Shown here piece by piece: positions 48,345 to 60,575 of a stretch of 64,000 bases of DNA (position 1 is its first letter; every line of letters begins with the position of its first letter). This stretch comes from Brasenia schreberi. Lineage: Eukaryota > Streptophyta > Magnoliopsida > Nymphaeales > Cabombaceae. A program made the translations under genes and the position numbers. A model generated the notes under the pieces. It had not been told where the DNA came from, made no database searches, and saw only the letters and a list, made by a program, of their open reading frames with translations. The DNA lies in NCBI GenBank assembly GCA_036023115.1, contig JAYKKT010000064.1:2467001-2531000 (forward strand). Reading direction: 5' to 3'.

Positions 48345-50137
48345 ATGTCAAAAATGGCTTCCATGGTGCTACCAGAATATGGACTGAGGCCCCTCGCGAA
48401 ACTTCCCTTAAGTAGGAACCTCCGAGAACACCTCAAGAAGCCATTAGCGTTTGATGGTAGCCATTCAAAGTTGGGGATTCGATTAAAGCGGAAGAATAAC
48501 ACCTCTTTGCTTCAAAATGCTGTCTCTCCGAAAGGAAGAGATTGGGGATTGATGGTGAGCGCTCCTCTGAAAGTTGCCATCGTTTCCAATAGCGAGGAGG
48601 GCAAGAAAGAGGCGAATGAGCCGTCCTTCTTCGACCCTGCGGCGGCCCCGCCATTCACTCTGGCGGAGATCCGCCAGGCGATTCCCAAGCATTGCTGGGT
48701 GAAGGACACATGGAGGTCGATGAGCTATGTCATCCGCGACGTCGCCGTCATCTTCGGTCTGGCCGGCGCTGCGGCGTACCTAAACAATTGGCTGGTTTGG
48801 CCTCTCTATTGGGTTGCTCAAGGAACCATGTTTTGGGCTCTCTTCGTCCTCGGCCATGATTGGTAACTCAGATTCCTATTATTAGGTTTCTTTTTTAGTT
48901 ACTGTGCTTTTCGGATAACGAACATGGTGACCACCAAGTAACTAGGGTTGGATTTGTTCACAGTGGGCATGGAAGCTTTTCGAACGACCGGACGCTCAAT
49001 AGCGTGATGGGCCATTTGCTTCATTCAACCATCCTCGTTCCTTACCATGGCTGGTAATAACAGAGTCCTCAGTCATTATAAGCTTATTTGGTATCTGATT
49101 CTTACCGAGTCAGAGGGCTCTACCCTTTTATTCATTTGATTGGAAACTGCAATTTACATTTTCTCTCAGAGTTTCTGCTTCATTCGGCCTATGCTGTTTA
49201 GTCTATGGCTGCGAGTCATCAAATTCTTTCAGAATTAAAGATTGAAGAATTCAAGTATCTTGTGTCTAATTCTCTTGTCCTTTCATTCATTTCATCCAAA
49301 ACTGCAATTTATATTTCCTCTCGAAGTTTTGGTTTTGTTTGGTCTATTTTGTTGAGTCTATAGCTGTGGAATCATCTAGCTTCTTTCAAAGTTGAAGTTT
49401 TACAGATCAGATTTGTTTCTATGAGATTAGAATTCAAGTATCGACAGAGAAGGTGTTCTGGATTTGATTTGTTCAGTTGGGTGTTTCTCAGTGTCTAACT
49501 GCTTTGTGACAATGGATTTATTAATTTTATTTCTCTTTTGTGGAAATTGTAGGAGAGTCAGTCATAGAACCCATCATCAGAATCACGGCCATGTCGAGAA
49601 CGACGAATCGTGGCACCCTGTATGTGTACAGTCCTCTGTTTCCCTTCACATTTCTTCTTTCTGCAATTGTGATAGGAGGGATTGCACCCTACTCATTTCT
49701 AATTCTTTCTCGCCAGCTCTCTGAGAAGGTGTACAAGAGTTTGGATCATGTTTCTAGGATACTTCGATTTACTGCTCCTTTCCCTATGCTGGCATTTCCT
49801 TTCTATCTGGTGAGTTTGTTATGGACTCTTTTATTAGTGTTTACACTGTAATTGAACATGATTTTTATACTAGGATCTCATTTTAGTTTCTGCTTCTTTA
49901 GTGCAACTGCCTTACTTATGGTGACGTGAATTTTGTAGTGGGGGAGAAGCCCAGGAAAGTCCGGTTCACACTTCAATCCCGACAGTGATCTATTTGTACC
50001 CAGTGAGAAGAATGATGTGATTGTCTCAGCCACATGTTGGGGTGCTATGGTAGCCTTGCTGGTCGGGCTGTCATTTTGGATGGGTCCAATTCAGATGCTG
50101 AAGCTCTATGGCGTTCCTTATTTGGTATACTTCTCTC

Positions 50138-50170
<33 letters not shown>

Positions 50171-50975
50171 TACACACACAAAATTTTCTAAGAGTGTTGA
50201 TCACAATCCTCTTGCATATGACATTTGACAGATTTTTGTGATGTGGTTGGACATTGTGACTTATCTTCATCATCATGATCACGAGGAAAAGCTTCCATGG
50301 TACAGAGGAAAGGTATAAGCAAAAACCACTGATCTTAGCTTTTCTTTTCTGAATGATTTCAGATTTGAAGTTTGAGTGTGGTTGTTTCTTCTGTGAAGAC
50401 AGAAGACAGAAGAAACAAAATCAATCTGTTCATTTGCGGTACTGTGTGTGTGTGTGTCTGATGTGACTTGGAATACTTGTCACGGAGCGTGCTGTATCTT
50501 TGTAAGTCGTGTTTTATGTGACTACAGTGGAGAAATTACTAAGAATGATATTTGAACAGGAATGGAGCTATCTTAGAGGAGGGCTTACAACATTAGACCG
50601 TGATTACGGAATAATTAATAACATTCACCATGACATTGGAACTCATGTCGTTCACCACATCTTCCCACAAATACCCCACTACAATTTGATAGAAGCAGTA
50701 AGATCTCTCTCTCCCTCTCTCTCTCTCTCTCCACACACACACAAGGATTGAAGGTTTTCTGAAGGTTTTCTTTTGTTTCTCAGACCGAGGCAGCAAAGCC
50801 TGTGTTAGGGAAATATTACCGGGGTCCAGAGAAATCGGGTCCAATACCATTTCACTTGGCAGGAAGGCTCTTGCGAAGTTTGAGACATGATCACTTTGTT
50901 AGTGACCATGGAGATGTAGTCTACTACCAGACTGATCCTCGACTCACTGATTCCAAGCAAAAGAAGTCAGAGTAA
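48345..50975 (+). CDS. FAD7: Plastid omega-3 fatty acid desaturase (FAD7/FAD8 type), tandem copy 2
   Basis: Converts 16:2 and 18:2 acyl groups on plastid lipids to trienoic acids. Exons: 48345-48862, 48964-49053, 49553-49619, 49717-49809, 49939-50124, 50232-50312, 50560-50697, 50784-50975. All are GT-AG and in phase, giving 454 residues; plant FAD7/8 proteins are about 440-460. The N-terminus [20 protein letters not shown] is a basic, Ser-rich, acid-poor transit peptide and resembles the FAD7 start. Then [21 protein letters not shown] and the His boxes HDCGH, HRTHH and HVVHH. The exon sizes of exons 2-8 equal those of copy 1. A second ATG at 48354 is a possible start. The C-terminus KQKKSE is also KKxx. 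Whether it is FAD7 or FAD8 cannot be decided here. CT microsatellites sit in introns 5 and 7 at the same places as in copy 1. Confidence 0.97.
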
Positions 50976-52586
50976 AGTTACTGAACATGCAAGGAGATGT
51001 GCCTAAGCAGCTAACTCACCACCTCAAATACTGATAATTGTGTGTGTGTGTGAGTGAGAGCAGATGTTTGGCCTACGTTACGGTCCTTGATTCTTTATTA
51101 CAGTGAAGTCTTTATGCATTGATGTGACTAGGTGAGACTGAAGGCCATTGTTGCCGGATTCCTTATCTCGAATAATTATTAAGTGCCCAGATGAAATAGT
51201 GTTTCAACATCATACTGAGTATCTCACCGTCGGTTGCAATACTTAAAGGTGAAAAGAAGATGGCTGAACACAATAGAAAATTGAATCAACTAAGTTGTCC
51301 ACATTGAATTTTTGAAGATTATGCCATGCACAAACTTATATGAAGTCTTATAGTTTCCTAAAACTTTCTGATCTTTTCTTGGGAACATTGATGGCAATGG
51401 TTGGAGGCACCTTTGAGGCATATATATATACGTGTGTGTGTGTGTGTACACATTAGCGGGCCCACAATTAATGTGGAAGAAAAAACGTGTTTATGGATGG
51501 TTCTTATATTGGTCCATTGCCTGGTGAGCAATCTTGCGAGTGCTGATCTAGTTTGCAATTGCCATCCGTGCTTGTCCTGTGCTAAAATTTTAAGAACATT
51601 GAGCTCATAATCTTCACCGCATTGGATTTGGACTGGATCCAAATCCATCAAAGTTTTTTAATTGAAAATCAGATAAAGTTTCCCACACCCTTAAGGGATT
51701 TAGCCTGATGGAAGGGACGGCCTTCGGTTGCTAGATGGGCAGCCAGGGTTCAACTCCATTGGGTTACACCTTGTGCAAACCAATCCACAGGTCCTTAAGG
51801 GTGTGTTCTATTCGTGGTACCAGGCTCCTGCTACTAGAGCTGCAGGTGTAGGCTCACATGGGCTTATGTTTGATTTATAAGTGGGAGTGATGCTTGGGTT
51901 TTTGTGCGGGGTTGACTCACATGGGCTCATGTTTGATTTATGAATGGGAGTGATGCTTGGGTTTTCATGGAAGGTGGAGTAGCAATAAGAGAGGAGGTGC
52001 TTGTGTTTCCATATGAATCACATCTGTACACTCGTGGCTCACCTTCCTCTTAGTGTCAACATTTTTACTTAAATTCTGCATATAGAATCATGATGATGAG
52101 TTCCGTGTATGATGAAATACTACAATAATTGTTTAAGCTCTTGATGGTTTCTTAAGCTATTGCAAACAGTAACAACTCCGACACTAGGTTCGGTCAGGTA
52201 TTCTTTGTTACCATAGAGCTTGATTATGCCACGGATTATCCGAGAATTACTCTGGCTACAAGTTAGGTCAAAAATATTTCAATGCAGCATGCAGCTCCAG
52301 AATCAGCTAATACGCCTTTCTAAATGCTGGGACCTTGATATGGCATCAACCTTTTCGCCCCAACTCAGTAATACACACAAAACACACACGCGTGCCAAAC
52401 CAGAAATCTGCCGAGAGCCGATGACAGAACTGGCAGAACCAAACTGTAACCAGACTTCACCATTATTGAGAGTCGAGTGGACTGCTATAAACCCATAATT
52501 CTAAATACAGATTGACCAAATAAAGATTGGAGACAAAAGTTGCTACACATTCCAGTTCATATAGTTCGCAATGGCTTTCTGGCACT
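50976..52586. other. 3' flank of desaturase copy 2 and intergenic DNA
   Basis: Untranslated homology to the copy 1 flank for the first hundred or so bases. GT microsatellites at about 51041-51053 and 51431-51447. A SINE-like segment lies at 51690-51795 (tttagcctgatggaaggg, cagggttcaactccattgg). A tandem duplication of about 75 bp lies at about 51852-51977 (units with cacatgggct, gggagtgatgcttgggttt). No gene recognised. Confidence 0.5.
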
Positions 52587-52591
52587 TAAAC

Positions 52592-53017
52592 TGTTACAGA
52601 TAAGAGCAGGTGGGCCATTCTCGGCTCAGGTAACGGCTAGACTGGTCATCCAGTCCGTTACTTGAATGGATAGGGCTAAAGTGTAACGGATGAACGTTAC
52701 CGGGATTTTCGGTAATGTCTTCGAGATTTGCTCCGGACAAGGGAAGCCACAGGTGGAGTATCCGAGATGAGGAGGAGCGGGTTGCCTATAAAAGACAACC
52801 ATTACAGGTCGAGATATACAGAAAAATAATGATCTCAAACAATATATAGACCTGATATCTTATCCCAAGAAAGCCCCTGTGTGGGAACCTCGCACCCAAT
52901 CACTCAAATCCGCTGCGTACAGAAAGCCGACAAACACCAACGACACAAAGCAGGTTGAAGTTGTTCTTCGCTGGAAACGCCAGAATCCGCCTGCCACCAA
53001 AAGAGAACGATTCAACA
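52592..53017 (+). repeat. 5' LTR of the Copia element at 52592-58597
   Basis: 426 bp. Contains a TATA-like gcctataaaaga near 52790 that would start the element's own transcript, and a ggaacctcgcacccaat block near the U5 side. Confidence 0.93.
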
Positions 53018-53099
53018 CTGGTATCAGGGCCTAAAAACCCTATAAAAAAAAACATACGTAAGCGAAGAGAAAAAAAAAGGGGAGAAAAAAAAAAGGAAA

Positions 53100-53440
53100 A
53101 TAGGAAAGGAGAAGAAATCAAAGAGAGCAGAGGTGGTCGATAGAGGCGAAGTAAACAGGTGGCAATAACAAGCGCCGAAAAGGCCAGAAGCCAAAAAGGC
53201 CAGAGGCGGTCGACAGAGGCAAAGCAAACAGGTTACAATAACAGGCGGCCGAAAAGGACACAAGCCGAAAATGCCAGAGACCGAAAGGCCAAAAGCTTAA
53301 AAGGCCAGAAGCCGAAAAAAGCCAGAGGCCGAAAGGCTAGAAGTCGATCAGACACTACAGAAAAGAAGGCGTGACAACCAGGAAAAGCCTTGGACGCCAC
53401 AGAAAAGAAGGCGCGGCGGCCGGGAAAAGCAATAGATTGG
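53100..53440 (+). repeat. Degenerate short-unit repeats in the Copia leader
   Basis: Purine-rich units around aaaaggccagaagccgaaaa recur with variation, including gtcgacagaggcaaagcaaa and gtggtcgatagaggcgaag. They keep an open frame (53159-53374) that would read Lys/Arg/Ala-rich, but no domain is recognised and the gag start lies well downstream. I treat it as non-coding leader repeat. Confidence 0.5.
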
Positions 53441-54200
53441 ACACCGCCGCCGACCGGACAACCTCCCTCTCCTAGAAAGGTGCAGCAGCGGGAAACGCTA
53501 GGGATGCCACCGCCACCGCCGCCGTTGGCCGGACAACCTCCCTCTCCCCTGTTCTTTCTTCCTCTCTCTCTCTCTCCTCCTGCATTTTTCCTTTTTTTTT
53601 CTCTTCTGAAATCTGTAACATTTTTTGTATCTGTAAGAAAAAAAAAACTTGAAAACCATGGTTTTAGAAAACCGTGGGCTGGAAAATTAGCGGTTTTCCA
53701 AAACCACCTATAGTTTCCCGAAAACCGTCAACGGTTTCGAAAAACCTACTCGGGGAACGGACTAAAAAGACCGTTTTGCCTGGCCAGTTTTCAGGTATTA
53801 CACTATTGCTATTTAGCAAAATTACTGGTTTGTTCAGATATTTTTTAAGTAAAAAGACTATTTTGCCCTTATTAAGCAAAAAGTCTATTTTACCCTTTGG
53901 CTATTTATGAAAATTACCAAATACCGGAATGTTACTTTATAGTTTTACCCTTCCCGATTTAGATAATTTCAGTTCTGCCAAAAGACATATTTACCCTTAT
54001 GCTTTTAAAAAATTACAGATTCGCCCTGAGGGTTAAAATTATAATTTTAGCCTCGATCAGTTGCGAATTTTATAGAAACACCAAAGTGTAATTTTATGAG
54101 TTTGTCCTCAGGTTTTTACAAAATTACAAGAAGGGGACAAATAGATAAAATTACTGTTTTGACCTTGGTATTATTTTAGGGGTACAGAGGCAGAAACTCC

Positions 54201-57200
54201 TTGGGAAAATTTTTGCGAATTTCTCCCAAAAGGATTGTGAAATTATTAGCTTATTTGCTTGATATTATGCATCATACTAACATGATTCTTGCTATGTATG
54301 CTTGTGTTTTTGTGTTGGTTTCTTTTTTAGACCGCTTAATTGTTACTTTTGCCAAACATATAAAAATGAGTTCTAGGATATGTGTATCGAAATTGACAAA
54401 GACTGAAAAACTGAATGGTCTCAACTTTTAGACATGAAAGACAAAGACTGAATGGTCTCAACTGAATGGTCATCAAAATAAAGGAAGGAGACTTTGTAGT
54501 TGAGCATGTAAATCATATGCTAGTAATGGCTAGAGACTTAGCTGTAGCAAAATCAGTCATCCCTGAACCGATACAGATATCGACAATATTGAATAGTTTA
54601 TCTTCGTCATGGAACATGGTCACCACTGTCCTGAGGTTAGGGCCTGAGATTAACCTTTCTGAGTTGCCCCTTAAACTAGCAATAGAGTAAGAACACATGC
54701 TCAAAAACAAGAAAGAAAAATTGTTAGTAGTTTAAGATAAGTTAGCGTCTAGTTCCAAAACCAACCAGAAGAAAAAACCAAAAAAAAGGTTTGGCAAGAA
54801 TAACAAGAAAGACGGTCAAAATTTTAAGAAATCGTAGGAAGCTACTTTTCGGATCAAGTGTTTCAACTGTGGAAAGATGGGACACTATAAAAAGGACTAC
54901 CACAACAAGAAAGATGGAAGAAACAACCCACAGCACGGACAGTTAGAGAAGTAGGACATAATCTGCGTGATTTTAGAATTCTTGTATTTGGACCGCCCAG
55001 TGACAGGTTGGTGGATAGACTCAAGAGCTACAAGACATATCTCGAAGACCAAGAAAGGGGCAATGGATATGAAGAAATATCAACCTGGAGAACATCAAGT
55101 ATATACTTTCTCAGATGTTCTGGGTATTGAGTCCTTCAGGATACATTACAAGGCAAGCCAATTGTATTTACCGATGTATTAATTGTGCCATCAATAAGGT
55201 GCAATCTGATTTAGGTCCTTGCCTTAGTAAAAAAAGGTTTTGAGGTTAGGTTTATTCCTAATAAGGTGACTATGGGTAAGCATGAGAGAATTTTGTTCTC
55301 TGGAAATTTGATGTAGAATAAGAACTGTTCAAATTATGTGATAATGAAAATAAAGCATCTTCTGCTTATATTGAGAGTGCCTTTATTATTGATGTGAATA
55401 TGTGACATAAATGCCTAGGGCATATAAGTCTGGAAAAGTTGAGAAAATTATCCAACTTTGACTTATTGCCTAGATTTGAGGAAAATACTTTCAACAAGGG
55501 TGAAGCTTGTATACAAGAAAAAATGATAAGAAAAGTTTTTCCCAAAGAAACAACAAGGACAACAATCCTGTTGAAAGTTATTCACACAAATTTATGTAGA
55601 CCTTTTAGAGTAAAGACACATCGGGAGAAGGGTTATTTTATAATCTTTATCGATGATTACTCTAGATATATGTATTTATATCTTTTGGCACATAAATCTG
55701 AGGCACTTGATGCTTTTAAAGAATATAAGCAAAAAGTGGAAAATTAATTAGGGCATTCGATCAAAGTCTTAAGATCAGACATAGGAGGTGAATATACCTC
55801 TACAGAATTCTTAGAATTTTGCAAAGACTTTGGTATTACTAAACAGAATATAATGCCTAGGACACCTCAGCAAAATGGTGTAGCTGAAAGATACAACAAA
55901 ACCTTGTTGAATATGACAAGGTCAATGTTAATTGATACCTCTCTTGTAAGGGTATTTTGGGGAGAAGCAGTAAATACAGCTGTTTACATACTCAATAGGG
56001 TATCGTGTAAAGTTGTATTCACTACACCATATGAGATGTGGTTTAGAGGTAAATCCAACCTAGGTCAGGAGGTAGGGATCTATTGCACATGTTAAGATCC
56101 TTGATCAGTCTAGAGATAAGCTAGACAGCAGGTCCTTGAAATGTATATTTATTTGATATCCAAAAGGTTTAAAAGGATATCAGTTTTATCATAAGGACCA
56201 TAAACTCATTGAAAGCAGAGATGTTAAATTCTTAAAAGATACTAAGAATGACATCCTGAAGAATGATGAGGAATGTGTTGATGATTTGGTAAACTTAGAC
56301 AAATCATCTTTTCAGCCCATAGACGATTTTCCTAAAACTACCGATACCTTAAGTGGACATAAGATGACAAGAGCCACTCCGTCCTACTTAAAAGATTATC
56401 ATGCTTATTTTAACAGAAGACGTGTGTAATTCGTTAGATTTAGATTAGTTGACTCATAACTTTACTTATTAGCAAGCAATGAACTCATCAGAAGTGACAG
56501 ACTGGGAGAAAGCCATGGATGAGGAAATTGAGTTCATTGAGAAAAACCAAATATGAGAATTGACTGATTTACCAAAAGAAAGAAAAGTTATAAGCTGTAA
56601 ATGAGTTCTGAAAAAGAAATACAAGGTCGATGGTACAATTGATAAATTTAAAGCGAGATTGATTGTAAAGGGTTTTTCGCAAAAAGAGGGGATAAATTAT
56701 GTTGAGTCATATTCCCCAGTTGCGAAATTTGTGTCCATACGGATAATCTTCCCAATATCTGCATACTATAATTTGGATTTACATCAGTTAGATATAAAAA
56801 CAACTTTTCTAAATGGAGATTTAGAAGAAATCATATACATGCAGCAGCCCGAACGATTTGTAGTTGAAGGTCAGGAAGATAAAGTATATATGTTGAAAAA
56901 ATCCCTATATAGTCTTAAACAATTACCTCGCCAATGGTATTTGACTTTTCAAAATGCCATTATAGAACTTGGGTTTGTGGCTAACAAACTTGATCACTGT
57001 GTATATGTTTGGAACAGTAGGAGCCACTTTGTCATCTTGTCATTGTATGTAGATGACATATTATTGACTGGACACGACAATGAGATGGTTGTCAAAACCA
57101 AGTCATGGTTGAATTCAAAGTTCGAAATGAAAGATATGGGGAAGCATCCTATATCCTGGAAATAAAGATCTCTCGAGATAGAGGATCTAAACTCTTATGC

Positions 57201-57965
57201 ATGAGTCAGGAGAGATATATTGACTATATCCTCAAGAAATTTAAATGGGTGAATGCAAGTCTGCAGATACACCTGTTGCAAAAGGGGTTAAATTGAGTAA
57301 GGCTGATTGTCCCGATGAAGGAGACGATAAGCCTAATGTTCCTTATGCACAAGCTGTTGATAGCTTGATGTATGCTATGTTGTATACAAGATCTGATATC
57401 AGCTTTGCTGTTGGTCTTCTAAGTAGGTATCAAAGTAATCATGGTTGGCAGCACTAGGTAGCTGTGAAAATGATTCTAAGATATCTGAAAGGAACAAAGG
57501 ACTTGAAACTGAGCTTTCAAGCAGATGAACTCAAAATGGTAGGATACTCAGATGCTGACTTTGATGGGAGAAAAGATGACAACAAATCAACCTTGGGACA
57601 AATATTCTTATTTGGAGGTGGTGTTGTTTCTTGGGCATGTAAGAAACAGGGCTGTATAGTATTGCATACACAGGAAGCTGAGTATGTAACTTGCTATATG
57701 GCTGCAACAAGTGCTGTTTGAATAAGCTGCTTCATACGAGATTTGAAGTTGGAAATAATAAACGAGTTAGTAGTTATCTATTGTGATAACAATGCAGCAA
57801 TTACTCTTATTAAGAGTGGAGTGGATTGCTCGAAAAGCAATCATATAATGTAAAATACCACTATGTTCATGATATGGTTATGAGAAAGGAAATATCCATC
57901 TCATACATGCCAACGAAAGATATGTTGGCAGACCCCTTAACAAAAGGCATAACAGAGGATCTCTT
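54201..57965 (+). pseudogene. Broken Copia gag-pol polyprotein
   Basis: Gag remnants at about 54400-54700, then a zinc knuckle near 54857 reading CFNCGKMGHYKKDY, with Tyr where the last Cys belongs. Protease WWIDSRATRHIS near 55010 has Arg in the DSGA motif. Integrase at 55439-56095 includes FIIFIDDYSRYMYLYLL and QQNGVAERYNKTLLNMTRSM. RT at 56659-57165 has LDIKTTFLNGDLEE and the active site LYVDDILL. RNase H at 57464-57960 has GYSDADFDGRK, then CDNNAAITL. Several frameshifts (for example near 57150) and stops separate the pieces. Confidence 0.94.
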
Positions 57966-58172
57966 CTCAAAACATGTTACTAACATGGGTTTGAGGTATG
58001 TTTGATTGTTGTATAGGTAAATAACCATACAACGGACAAATTGTTGTGTAGGGAAATAACCACACAAAAGGTTCTGATTACGATAAGGAAACGACATAAC
58101 TAGGGAAAACCCTGAAAAGTAGGAAGAAAACTAGTATATCGATACACTTGGCTCGAATGGCCAAGTGAGAGA

Positions 58173-58597
58173 TGTTACAGATCAGAACAGGTGGCCATTC
58201 TCGGTTCAGGTAACGGCTGGACTGGCCATCTAGTCCAGAACTTAAACGGATAGGGCCAAAGTGTAACGGATGAACGTTACCGGGATTTTCGGTAACGTCT
58301 CCGAGATTTGCTCCGGACGAGGGAAGCCACATGTGGAGTATCCGAGATGAGGGGGAGCGGGCTGCCTATAAAAGGCAGCCATTACATGTCGAGATATACA
58401 AAAAAATACTGATCTCAAATAATATATAGACTTGATATCTCATCCTGAGAAAGCCCCTGTGTGGGAACCTCGCACCCAATTACTCAAATCCGATGCGTAC
58501 ACAAAGCCAGCAAACACCAACGACACAAAACAGGTTGAAGCTGTTCTTCGCTGGAAACGCCGGAATCCGCCCGCCACCAAAAGAGGACGATTCAACA
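58173..58597 (+). repeat. 3' LTR of the Copia element at 52592-58597
   Basis: 425 bp, preceded by the purine-rich aagtgagaga. Differences from the 5' LTR are mostly single-base transitions spread evenly, as expected of post-insertion decay. Confidence 0.93.
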
Positions 58598-58993
58598 TAA
58601 GCATGGTTACTAAATCAACCAAGTAACACAGTTGATTGAATGTGAAGCTCAGCCGGCCCCTTGCTTGGCGGCGATGGGGAATCTACATTGAGCTGACACG
58701 GGATGTCTGCCCCACATAAAATTTTGAAAACTTATAGGTATTTTCTATTGCTCAGGATCAAATCTGTTGGCTATACTACATAGATCATGGCACCCTAAAA
58801 AAAATTCTATCCGAAATGTATTGTACTGTTATCAATATGCATAAGTTTTTGTCTCAAAGAAAAAGAAGATTATTTCTAACCTTTTCAAAAGAAATCAAGG
58901 TCATTTTTTGGGTTGAAGTATGCGACCACAAAAGCATTGAAAGAAACAATAAAAAGAAATCATAAAAACAACAAATTCTTATAGTAGAATCTA

Positions 58994-59118
58994 TACAACA
59001 ACAACTAAGCCTTTTTCCGTACTAGACGGGGTCGGCTACATGGATTCTTTGTTTCCACAAATCCCTATCATGTGCCATGTTAGCACTTAACTCACAATAA
59101 GCTAGATCATTCTTTATT
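58994..59118 (-). mobile_element. About 125 bp RTE LINE 3' end
   Basis: acaacaacaactaagcct, gacggggtcggctacatgg and ctttgtttccacaaa follow the RTE 3' consensus in reverse. The target duplication is not clear. Confidence 0.8.
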
Positions 59119-59261
59119 ATAATTTAAATGAAAGATATTTTAAATTTATAACATTATTGAGATTGAAATTGAGGTATGGGGTGCCATGTAAAATGAGCCA
59201 GACCCTATGAGGAATAGAGCGGGTACATGACATAAAAGTGAGTCTGACCTATACCTAGGGG

Positions 59262-59420
59262 GTGTTTATGGTTCGGTTCTAACCTCAACATTGAACCAAA
59301 CTGCTACTCGTGGTTTTTGGTATTTTGAGAATCAAATCAAACGATGACACTGATCAAAATTGAATCGATGGTTTCAGATCAGTTTTGAGAGGTTTGAATA
59401 CGATACCCTTCAATAATCAT
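59262..59420. repeat. GGTTC-rich dispersed repeat fragment
   Basis: ggttcggttctaacctc, gaaccaaactgctactcg and gtttttggtattttgag resemble the repeat at 12855-13170. Short and diverged. Confidence 0.4.
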
Positions 59421-59639
59421 GTATCAGGTATTAATTTGACGGAAACAAATCCTACACTTGATCTTAACATATTAATTTGTTAGAAATGATCTTAGCCAAA
59501 AGGTCAAAAAAAATCCAACGAAGTTTTATACTAGCTGTCGAAAGCCTAACACAACCCTCTTCCTTTATCCATGCTTGGGACCGGCAATGCAAGGGTGATG
59601 CTTTACATGGGTGGAGTTAATATTTGGAACCAATTAAAT

Positions 59640-60310
59640 GGATATAAAAAGAAGTGTATACAGTGTCTTAGTGAAAGATAATGTGAAGAAAACGAAGACT
59701 TTACCTATCAATTTTTGATAAGTCTTAAAGAGTAATTCGAATGAGTAAGATCATCTCTAATACATCATAAGCCCTTTCCTACTAAAGAAGAGGTTTTTGC
59801 CGACCTTCAAATGGTAGAAACAAGACTTAATGAAGCTAGACTTCAAAAAGATTCTACCTTAACCTCATCTAGGCTTGGAGCACACATTAAGACATTTCAA
59901 CTTCTACGCTTCAAGATCGAAAGATCAATCGAGACAAAGAGAGAATTTATTTGCCACTTTTGTAAGGAGGTTAGATATATTAAGCTGAATTGCTCAAAAT
60001 TAAAGAAGGTGACCTTGGTAGATGAACAAAGCTCTTCTTTCTCAATTCTTGCTCTCCATGAAAAAGCAAAGCTTCTTAAAGCATAATTGAAGGAGAAGGC
60101 AATCATTGGTACAATATGCTCTACTTCTACCCATGACACTCAAGGTATGACTCCTTGGTTACTTGGTTTGGGTACTTCGTTTCATATGACTTCAATGAAA
60201 AACTTTTGAAATCATGCATAAGAAAACCTTTATCATGTGTGTTTACTGTCAATGGAACCAAACCAAAGGTTGATAAAGTAGGGAACCTTCAAAATAAAGA
60301 TTTTTAAACC
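59640..60310 (+). pseudogene. Copia gag/protease fragment
   Basis: 59811-60086 reads as the end of a Copia gag: MVETRLNEARL, then a zinc-knuckle remnant CHFCKEVRYIKLNC with Tyr for His. A protease remnant near 60140-60300 reads TSFHMTS and CVFTVNGTKPKVDKVGNL. The latter resembles the protease region of the minus-strand element at 4893-5147. No LTR pair encloses it. Confidence 0.7.
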
Positions 60311-60315
60311 TTTAT

Positions 60316-60575
60316 CATTTGAAAGAAATTTTATTCACACATAAGAAAAAAATAGAGAATTACAACTTTGATTTAGGAATCACTTCCCAATCATACACAC
60401 AACCTCACAATGTGTGTCTCTCGGCAGCCTTTCTAGTTACTACTTGTTTTTTTTAAAAACCCTAAGCTAAACCATATATTTATAGACCTTTTATAAAGGA
60501 TTAATATGTCCTTACTTAAGTATACTTAATAAGTGGACCAGAAAATAACAAGAATGGATCCGATATTACTCTTTA
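60316..60575. repeat. LTR-like fragment, direct copy of 815-1089
   Basis: Shares gagaattacaact, gtgtgtctctcg-cagcctt, tatagaccttttata, atatgtccttacttaagtat and ggaccagaaaataaca in the same order. The 5' terminus is missing, so it is a truncated LTR. Confidence 0.6.

Larger units (their letters stand above)
52592..58597 (+). mobile_element. Complete but inactive Ty1/Copia LTR retrotransposon
   Basis: LTRs at 52592-53017 and 58173-58597, each TGTTACAGAT...GATTCAACA, roughly 90 percent alike by eye. The target duplication is taaac (52587-52591) against taagc (58598-58602), one mismatch. Primer-binding site TGGTATCAGGGCC starts at 53019. A long leader precedes gag. Gene order gag, protease, integrase, RT, RNase H is Copia-type. 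Stops and frameshifts disable it. Confidence 0.96.
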
